This document shows, in pieces, positions 34,842 to 45,790 of a DNA stretch of 64,000 nucleotides. Within the stretch, counting starts at the first letter, position 1. Every line of letters begins with the position of its first letter. The translations under genes and the position numbers were made by a program. The notes beneath the pieces were generated by a model, which had not been told where the DNA came from, did not search any database, and saw only the letters and a list, made by a program, of their open reading frames with translations. The DNA comes from JBFMHP01 sp964557295 (lineage in GTDB: Bacteria > Pseudomonadota > Gammaproteobacteria > RBG-16-57-12): NCBI GenBank assembly GCA_964557295.1, contig CAZKZP010000001.1, positions 1 to 64,000 of the forward strand. The letters are read 5' to 3'.

Positions 34842-36050
34842 ATGAAAGAAGTCTTCATCGGTCGCCAGCCGATTTATGACCGATGCTTGAACATCTACGC
34901 CTATGAACTCCTCTATCGCGATGGCGCGAGCCAGGCGGCGAAGATCACGGATCAGGCCCGCGCGACCACGCAGGTGGTCCTCAATAGTCTGATCGAGATC
35001 GGTCTCGCCCCGCTGATCGGGGAGCATCGCGCCTTTATCAATTTCGACGAGAAAGGGCTGCTCAGCGATCTGCCAAGCCAATTGCCCCAGGACAAGGTAG
35101 TGCTGGAGGTGCTCGAGCATGTGCCGGTCACGCAAGAGGTGCTGGCGGCGCTGGCGGCATTGACGGACGCGGGTTATGCCATCGCCCTGGATGATTTCAT
35201 TTTTCATGATCGGCTCCGTCCGATGGTGGAGTATGCGACGATCATCAAGATCGATATCCAGCAGCTGGATCAAGCCGCCGTGACGGAGCATGTGGCTCGG
35301 CTCAAGCGTCCCGGCGTGAAATTGCTGGCCGAAAAGGTGGAGACCCAGGAGGAGGTGGACCGCTGCCGCGCCCTGGGGTTTGATTATTATCAGGGGTTTT
35401 TCCTCTCACGCCCGCATATCGTGCGCGGGAAGGGGATCCCGGACAACCGCATGTCGATCCTGCGGCTGTTGTCCCGGATGCAGGATCCGAAGATCACCCT
35501 CGATGAACTGAGCTCCCTGGTGAGCCAGGACGTCACCCTGTCCTATCGGTTGCTGCGCTATATCAATTCCGCCAGTTTTGCGCTCACCCGCAAAATGGAA
35601 TCGGTCCAGAATGCGATCATGCTGCTCGGCTTGAATCAGGTAAAACAGCTGGTCAGCCTGGTGGCGCTGACGCAAATGGACAGCAAACCGCCGGAACTGA
35701 TCAAGATCGCGCTGGTGCGCGCCAGGATGTGCGAGGCGCTGGCGCGCAGCGCCGCGCGCGCGGACGCCCAGCGGTACTTCACCGTGGGCCTGTTCTCCAC
35801 CTTGCCCAATCTGCTCGAACAGCCCATGCAAGAGATTCTGAGCCACCTGCCGCTGGCGCAGGACATCGGTCTCGCCCTGTTGAAACAGGCCGGTGAGCCG
35901 GGCAAGGTTTTGAAATGCGTGCTGGCCTACGAGCAATGCGATTGGGCCAAGGTCGAATTCGCTGGCCTGAAAAGCAGCGAGATCCGCGGCTGCTACCTGG
36001 AAAGCGTGTTGTGGGCAGAGGAGAACTTCAAGACATTGACAGCCTGCTGA
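34842..36050 (+). CDS. EAL-HDOD signalling protein (YuxH type)
   Basis: A 402-residue protein with an N-terminal EAL-like domain (about 1-200) and a C-terminal HDOD domain (about 205-400). The EAL signature is degenerate (YAYELLYR in place of the catalytic EALxR) and the DDFIFHDRL segment stands where active enzymes have DDFGTG, so it probably does not hydrolyse cyclic-di-GMP but signals by binding or contact. The HDOD part has DVTLSYRLLRYINSASFAL and AIMLLGLNQVKQLVSLVAL. The stop codon lies in an inverted-repeat element (36042-36102). The family is known in motility and biofilm control. Confidence 0.84.
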   Translation: MKEVFIGRQPIYDRCLNIYAYELLYRDGASQAAKITDQARATTQVVLNSLIEIGLAPLIGEHRAFINFDEKGLLSDLPSQLPQDKVVLEVLEHVPVTQEVLAALAALTDAGYAIALDDFIFHDRLRPMVEYATIIKIDIQQLDQAAVTEHVARLKRPGVKLLAEKVETQEEVDRCRALGFDYYQGFFLSRPHIVRGKGIPDNRMSILRLLSRMQDPKITLDELSSLVSQDVTLSYRLLRYINSASFALTRKMESVQNAIMLLGLNQVKQLVSLVALTQMDSKPPELIKIALVRARMCEALARSAARADAQRYFTVGLFSTLPNLLEQPMQEILSHLPLAQDIGLALLKQAGEPGKVLKCVLAYEQCDWAKVEFAGLKSSEIRGCYLESVLWAEENFKTLTAC

Positions 36051-36102
36051 AAAACGCTCGCAAGTCCCTTATCCCACAGGGAGAGGGAGTTTTTCAGCAA
36101 GC
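36042..36102. repeat. inverted-repeat element covering a gene end
   Basis: Arms GCCTGCTGAAAAAC (36042-36055) and GTTTTTCAGCAAGC (36089-36102) are complementary at 13 of 14 positions. The loop has a further short symmetry (TCCCTTATCCCACAGGGAGAGGGA) in two parts. The left arm includes the TGA stop of the EAL-HDOD gene. It can form a stem-loop behind that gene and resembles dispersed intergenic palindromes. Confidence 0.55.
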
Positions 36103-36194
36103 TGCTAAGATTCAAAAAAACTGCTGGATGGAGGCTGCGAGTCGCAACTCATTGGAAGCAACCGGAGCCGTGCTCACCGGCCTCATGTCAAGTC

Positions 36195-36223
36195 TTGAAA
36201 GCCCCCGGTCAAAGCCTGATACT
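36195..36223 (+). promoter_or_regulatory. dnaE promoter candidate, close to the start codon
   Basis: TTGAAA (36195-36200) and GATACT (36218-36223) are 17 nt apart. The ATG of dnaE is at 36231, only 7 nt beyond the -10, and no Shine-Dalgarno sequence is visible, so transcription from here would give a leaderless or nearly leaderless mRNA. Confidence 0.4.
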
Positions 36224-36230
36224 CTGGGCC

Positions 36231-39704
<3,474 letters not shown>

Positions 39705-39768
39705 ACTTTTTCCGCAAAACCCGTAAAATACGCCCTCATCGAATGGCAGTGGATCCGAGACAACGTGC

Positions 39769-40776
39769 ATGAAGATTAACTTTTTGGATTTTGAGCGGCC
39801 GATCGCGGAGCTGGAGGCCAAGATCGAGGAGTTGCGTTACGTCGGCAACGACAACGAACTCAATATCTCCGCCGAGATCACCAAGCTCCAGCAAAAGAGC
39901 AGGAAGATGACCAAGGACATCTTCTCCAAGCTCGATTCCTGGCAGATCTCGCAGCTGGCGCGCCACCCGCAGCGCCCCTATATGCTCGATTACGTCGAGC
40001 GCATCTTCACCGACTTCGAGGAATTGCACGGCGATCGCGCCTTCGCCGATGATCCGGCCATCGTCGGCGGCGTCGCCCGTCTCGACGGCAAGCCGGTCAT
40101 GCTGATCGGGCAACAGAAGGGGCGGGATACCAAGGAAAAGCTACGCCGCAACTTCGGCATGCCGCACCCGGAAGGCTACCGCAAGGCGCTGCGCCTGATG
40201 GAGATGGCCGAGCGCTTCAAGATGCCGATCCTGACCTNNNNNNNNNNCCCCCGGGGCCTATCCCGGAATCGACGCCGAGGAGCGCGGCCAATCCGAGGCC
40301 ATCGCCCGCAACCTGTTCGTCATGGCCCGGCTCAAGACCCGCATCATCTGCACCGTGATCGGTGAGGGCGGCTCGGGCGGGGCGCTCGCCATCGGCGTGG
40401 GCGACCGCAACCTGATGCTCGAATACAGCACCTATTCGGTGATCTCGCCCGAGCCGCCCTCACCGATCACGGTGCAGATGNNNNNNNNNNGATCTCGCCC
40501 GAGGGCTGCGCCTCGATCCTGTGGAAAAGCGCCGAACGCGCCGCCGAGGCCGCCGAGGCCCTGGGCATCACCTCTGCCCGCATCGCCAAGCTGGGACTGA
40601 TCGACGAGATCATCCCGGAGCCGCTCGGCGGGGCGCATCGCGATGTGGACGAAATGGCGCAGAATCTCAAGACCGCCCTGATCGATTCCCTGGCCCAACT
40701 GACCGGGATCTCCACCAAGCAGCTGCTGGAGCGGCGTTACACCCGCTTGATGGCGCAGGGCAACTTCAAGGAATAG
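39769..40776 (+). CDS. accA: acetyl-CoA carboxylase carboxyltransferase alpha subunit (two assembly gaps)
   Basis: AccA forms the carboxyltransferase with AccD in malonyl-CoA synthesis. Three pieces in different apparent frames join into one normal protein. The first begins MKINFLDFERPIAELEAKIE and ends RFKMPILT; the second is PGAYPGIDAEERGQSEAIA through GEGGSGGALAIGVGDRN to STYSVISPE; the third is GCASILWKSAERAAEAAE to QGNFKE. Gap 40238-40247 replaces the family's FIDT motif and should be about 9 bp. Around the second gap, 40446-40480 is a reverse-complement copy of 40345-40379 and the 13-mer GATCTCGCCCGAG occurs on both sides of the gap, so this is misassembly rather than gene damage. The native sequence is almost certainly SVISPEGCASILW. 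Confidence 0.93.
40446..40490. other. assembly artefact: inverted copy plus gap in accA
   Basis: Bases 40446-40480 are an exact reverse complement of 40345-40379 (35 of 35). They run into the N-run 40481-40490, after which the sequence repeats the 13-mer GATCTCGCCCGAG already read at 40441-40453. Deleting 40454-40503 restores an uninterrupted AccA reading frame. Confidence 0.88.
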
Positions 40777-40795
40777 CCGTTAACAAGAACGGCCC

Positions 40796-40974
40796 GTAGG
40801 AGCGAGCCCTGCTCGCGATAACGGTTTCCGATTCCACCGGTGCCTCGCGATAACGGTTTGTCGATTCCACCGGTGTCTCGCGATAACGGTTTCCGATTCC
40901 ACTGGTGCCGTAGGAGAGAGCCCTGCTCGCGATAAAGGGTTTCGATCCAATTCGCGAGCAGGGCTCGCTCCTAC
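40796..40974. repeat. REP-type repeat cluster with three tandem 32-33-bp units
   Basis: The outer arms GTAGGAGCGAGCCCTGCTCGCGA (in two parts from 40796) and its complement ending CTCGCTCCTAC at 40974 form a large palindrome. Inside are three direct units of 32, 33 and 32 bp (40813-40844, 40845-40877, 40878-40909) built on TCGCGATAACGGTTTCCGAT and a CCACCGGTG tail. A third partial arm (GTAGGAGAGAGCCCTGCTCG) starts at 40910. It fills the accA-tilS intergenic space. GTAGGAGCGAGC-type REP sequences are known from Pseudomonas and relatives. Confidence 0.8.
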
Positions 40975-41033
40975 ACCCTAACACCTACAGGGTGGGCGCG
41001 GTGAACCTTGCCCAGCCGAGGACATGTGAACAC

Positions 41034-42377
41034 ATGGGATTCACGCCGGAACTCCTAGCGCAACACCTCGTTCTGCCCGATGCCCCGCAGCGCATCTGGG
41101 TGGCCTACAGCGGCGGCGTGGATTCCCATTGCCTGCTGCACGCCTTGGCCGCGCTGCGCTCGCGCCATCCCCATCTTGAATTAATGGCCGTGCATGTCCA
41201 CCACGGCCTCAGTCCCCATGCCGATGCCTGGGCGGCGCATTGCCGCGCGGCATGCGCGCAATTACAGATCCCCTTTCAGCTGATCCATGTCGATGCCCAG
41301 GCCGGCCCCGGCCAAAGCCCGGAAGCGGCGGCCCGCGAGGCGCGCTACGCCGCGCTGCGCGGGATCGTGCAACCGGGGGACTGGCTGGTCACGGCGCATC
41401 ATCAGGATGATCAGGCCGAAACCCTGCTGTTGCAGCTGTTGCGCGGGGCAGGGGTCAAAGGGCTGGCCGGCATGCCCGCGCGTAGCGAGTTCGCAAAGGG
41501 GGTGCTGGTGCGTCCGCTGCTCGACTTCTCCCGCGCCGACCTGGAGGCATACGCCCGCGCCCAGGGCCTGCACTGGGTGGAAGATGAAAGCAATCTGCAT
41601 CGCGGCTACGATCGCAATCTTCTCCGTCATGAACTTTTGCCGCGGCTGCGGCAGCGCTGGCCGGCCGCGCAAGAGGTGCTCGCGCGCGCGGCGCGGCATT
41701 GCGGCGAGGCCGCCACGCTGCTCGATGAGCTGGCCCGGATCGATCTACAAGCCATTCTGGCCGGAGACGCCCGGACCTTGCACATCCCCGCGCTGCTGGC
41801 CTTGAGCGCGGCGCGGCAGCGCAATGCCTTGCGCTGCTGGATGGCCGCGGCGGGCTTTCGCCGGCCGGAAACCGCGCAGCTGGAACAGATCCAGCGCAAG
41901 GTGTTGCACTCCGCCTGGGATGCCACGCCGTGCGTGCGCTGCGGCGAGGCCGAGGTGCGGCGTTACCGCGATGGTCTGTATCTGATGAAGGCCTTACCGG
42001 TTCATGATCCCGCGCAGCGCCTCGCCTGGGACATGACCCAGCCGCTCTCCCTGCCACAACTCGATCTGGCGTTGGTGGCGAAGACCGGGGTGGGGGAGGG
42101 GATGGCGCAAGCGCAGCTCAGCGGCGCGCGAATCACCGTACGATTTCGTCAGGGCGGGGAACATTGCCAGCCGGTGGGTAGGCGGCACCGTCATGAATTG
42201 AAGAAGCTGTTTCAGGAGGCTGGCGTGCCGCCCTGGCAGCGCGATCGCATCCCCTTGATCTTTGTCGAGGATCAACTCGCCCAGGTCGTGGGCTACTGGG
42301 TGGATGAGGCCTTTGCCGCCAGGCCCGGTGAGCCTTCGATTGCACTCACAGCGCACAAGTGTGACGCACAGTTTTGA
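41034..42377 (+). CDS. tilS: tRNA(Ile)-lysidine synthase
   Basis: A 447-residue enzyme that converts C34 of the minor tRNA-Ile to lysidine, so it reads AUA. The PP-loop SGGVDS is at 26-31, with the HHGLSPHADAW, TAHHQDDQAETLLLQLLRG and RPLLDFSRADLEAYA motifs and a C-terminal TilS domain (GGEHCQPVGRRHRHELKKLFQ). ATG 41034 is preferred over a GTG at 40992 that lies against the repeat cluster. The usual accA-tilS order is kept. Confidence 0.94.
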   Translation: MGFTPELLAQHLVLPDAPQRIWVAYSGGVDSHCLLHALAALRSRHPHLELMAVHVHHGLSPHADAWAAHCRAACAQLQIPFQLIHVDAQAGPGQSPEAAAREARYAALRGIVQPGDWLVTAHHQDDQAETLLLQLLRGAGVKGLAGMPARSEFAKGVLVRPLLDFSRADLEAYARAQGLHWVEDESNLHRGYDRNLLRHELLPRLRQRWPAAQEVLARAARHCGEAATLLDELARIDLQAILAGDARTLHIPALLALSAARQRNALRCWMAAAGFRRPETAQLEQIQRKVLHSAWDATPCVRCGEAEVRRYRDGLYLMKALPVHDPAQRLAWDMTQPLSLPQLDLALVAKTGVGEGMAQAQLSGARITVRFRQGGEHCQPVGRRHRHELKKLFQEAGVPPWQRDRIPLIFVEDQLAQVVGYWVDEAFAARPGEPSIALTAHKCDAQF

Positions 42378-42399
42378 TCGGGTGGAAAATCTCGTCGAT

Positions 42400-42425
42400 C
42401 CCCTCTCCCGCAGGCGGGAGAGGGG
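42400..42425. repeat. perfect palindrome, CCCTCTCCCGC family
   Basis: CCCTCTCCCGC-AG-GCGGGAGAGGG is a perfect 11-bp hairpin with a 2-nt centre, just after tilS. A second copy lies at 42485-42510. This is a widespread intergenic repeat type in Proteobacteria. Confidence 0.75.
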
Positions 42426-42484
42426 TAGGGGTGAGGGGTTATCTTATGACGTGCCCCAGAACGGAGACGGAGGGATCGATTGGT

Positions 42485-42510
42485 ACCCTCTCCCGCAGGC
42501 GGGAGAGGGT
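42485..42510. repeat. second CCCTCTCCCGC palindrome
   Basis: An exact second copy of the 24-bp palindrome at 42400, extended by a complementary A/T pair on its ends. The two copies fill the space between convergent tilS and the HD-GYP gene and may terminate both. Confidence 0.75.
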
Positions 42511-42518
42511 GCGATCCG

Positions 42519-43640
<1,122 letters not shown>

Positions 43641-43797
43641 ACTACAGATTGTCAGTTGCTGATCTTGATTTTGCTTGGCTGGTGGCATCCTAGCATTATC
43701 GTCGGACCGGGGGAATTCTTTAAAACGTGACTGAAGTGAGCCGCGGGGTTCGCAAAAACCGCTCGACCCAGGCGGCATCAGATGATTNNNNNNNNNN

Positions 43798-44585
43798 ATG
43801 TCGTGGACCAGGAAGAAGACGATCTCGATGGCGATCAGCCAGATGATGATCCATTCCAGCTTGGAGGAATGTTTGTGCTTCTGCTCATCGGAGAGCATGT
43901 TGAACAGTTCCTGGATCACGCCGAGCTTCTTGTTGAGGATGTCGATGCGCTGTTTCACCTCAAGATAGTTCGCGGTGGCGTCGTAGATGTCCTGATATTC
44001 CGGGTAGTCCCAGAAGAAATCCGGCGTGTCCAGCAGGTCGAATTGCAGATTGATCTCGCTTTTCACCAAGAACAGATTGCCGCGGATGCGCGAGAGTTCG
44101 CGCCGGCTCAGGTACGAGTCGCCGCGCGTGGCGATGCGCTTGGGGATGTGCGCGGTATCCTCGATGGACGTTTGCGCGCTGCGCTCCAGCTTGCCGAGTT
44201 TGAGCGACTGAGCGATGCCGTGCGCGACCGCGATGCGCTCCAGCGGGTCGTCCGATTTCAGCGAGATGTGGTCCTCGTGGATGCGGTAGGCGGCGTGGCC
44301 GATGCTGAAGGTGAATTCATCCACCAGCGGCGGGGTGTGCTCGCCTTCGAGAAACGTGCGCGTCTCCACCAGCAAGGCCTGCAAGTCGTCGAAGGCCAGC
44401 CCCCAGGAGACGATGACCCCGTACTGGAAAACGAAGGCATCACCCGCTTGGCGTTCGATGCGGATTACGTCTTTGTGCGCCGTGAGGCGGTAGCGGTTGC
44501 CGAGATGCTTTTGCAGGGTGTCGAACTTGAAGGTGTCCGCCACGTTATAGGCATAGCAGGTATTTATTTTGTTATCGTCTTCCAC
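43798..44585 (-). CDS. RMD1/DUF155 family membrane protein (3' end in gap)
   Basis: At least 262 residues of an RMD1/YagE (DUF155) protein. The family marks are the N-terminal FQYGVIVSWGLAFDDL, the central LSRRELSRIRGNLFLVKSE, and a C-terminal YPEYQDIYDATANYLEVKQR helix followed by a single membrane anchor WIIIWLIAIEIVFFLV. The ten-N gap at 43788-43797 cuts it directly after the anchor. Depending on gap size the stop could be a few codons later or at about 43720. The family is widespread in bacteria and mitochondria; its bacterial function is poorly defined. Confidence 0.8.
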
Positions 44586-44797
44586 GGCGTTGACTCTGGA
44601 AATGGATTCAGAAGATTAAATTATGCATAAAACAATGTAAATTTTAATCGCGACAGTGAATGGCCCTGCGGATTGGCCGATAACAGACTGCATGAATCAC
44701 CACTCTGATGCAAATCACCATAATGTTACCGCCCGGTGTGTCAAAAGTCTGCCGAATACTATGTCGGCAACTCTGGGCAAGTGATGAGGAGGCGTTT

Positions 44798-45790
44798 GTG
44801 AGCGGCACCGGCAAGAAAATCCTGAACATCTGGACTTGGCTGAAGATCATATGTATCCCGGCATGTCTGTTGCTGGCGGCCTGCGGGTCCAGCGATCTTC
44901 CGGCCCTGCGCGTGGGCACCAATGTCTGGCCGGGATACGAGCCCCTGTATCTGGCGCAGTCGCTGCGGTACTGGGGGCAGGATCAGGTGCAACTGGTGTC
45001 GCAACCCTCGGCCAGCGAGGTGCTGCGCGCGTTCCGCAATAAGTCGATCGAGGCCGCGGCATTGACCTTGGACGAAGCGCTGCTGCTGCTCGAGGCGGGC
45101 ATCCCGGTTCAGGTGATCCTGGTGGCGGATGTGTCACACGGTGGCGATGTGATCATGGCACGGCCCGAGATCGCTGAATTCTCCCACTTGCGGCACAAAC
45201 GTGTGGCCGTTGAAAGCTCCGCGCTGGGCGCCTATGTGCTGACACGCGCCTTGGAGAAAAATGGGGTGGCGCTTGAGGAGATCGCGGTGGTGCCACTCGA
45301 GGTCAATGCGCATGAGCAGGCCTATAAAGACGGCGCGGTGGACGCCGCGGTGACCTTTGAGCCGGTGCGCACCAAGCTATTGCAGGCGGGCGCGCACGAA
45401 ATCTTCACCAGCCGGGAGATTCCAGGCGAGATCGTGGATGTGCTGGTGGTGCACCAGGATGTGGTGCAGCAGCATCAGCGGAATATCGCCGCGCTGGTCC
45501 GGGGATGGTTCAGCGCCCTCGACTACCTGCACGAACAGCCGCACGACGCCGCGCAAATCATGGCGGAGCGCTTGAAGATATCACCCGCCGAGGCGCTGGC
45601 GAGTTTTGATGGGCTCAAACTGCCGGATCGCGCCGAGAACCTTTCCATGATCGGCACGGCCGCGCCGCGGCTTGCCGCGGTGACCGACAAGCTGCAAGCG
45701 ATCATGCTCAAGCAAGCGCTGCTGCTGCGCAGCGTGCCGACGGCCGGACTGTTCAACGCCAACTTTATCCAGCAATCTCCCGGGCGATGA
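44798..45790 (+). CDS. solute-binding lipoprotein, NMT1/THI5-like
   Basis: A 330-residue periplasmic type-II binding protein anchored by lipid: the lipobox LLLAAC gives C29 as the modified residue. The mature part starts LPALRVGTNVWPGYEPLYLA, the classic opening of the NMT1/SsuA/ThiY-like family that binds sulfonates, nitrate or pyrimidine precursors. I start it at GTG 44798 because GAGGAGG lies just ahead and the signal peptide begins there. No permease or ATPase gene is near. Its stop overlaps the start of the following GGDEF-EAL gene by 4 nt, implying it serves as a sensor for that protein. Confidence 0.86.
   Translation: MSGTGKKILNIWTWLKIICIPACLLLAACGSSDLPALRVGTNVWPGYEPLYLAQSLRYWGQDQVQLVSQPSASEVLRAFRNKSIEAAALTLDEALLLLEAGIPVQVILVADVSHGGDVIMARPEIAEFSHLRHKRVAVESSALGAYVLTRALEKNGVALEEIAVVPLEVNAHEQAYKDGAVDAAVTFEPVRTKLLQAGAHEIFTSREIPGEIVDVLVVHQDVVQQHQRNIAALVRGWFSALDYLHEQPHDAAQIMAERLKISPAEALASFDGLKLPDRAENLSMIGTAAPRLAAVTDKLQAIMLKQALLLRSVPTAGLFNANFIQQSPGR

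Noticed and set aside
39769..40776. accA as a frameshifted pseudogene
   Set aside because: All breaks coincide with N-runs or the inverted misassembly, and the joined pieces give a normal protein.
40813..40909. Three direct 32-33-bp repeats as a CRISPR array
   Set aside because: Units are contiguous without spacers, lie in REP arms, and no cas genes are present.
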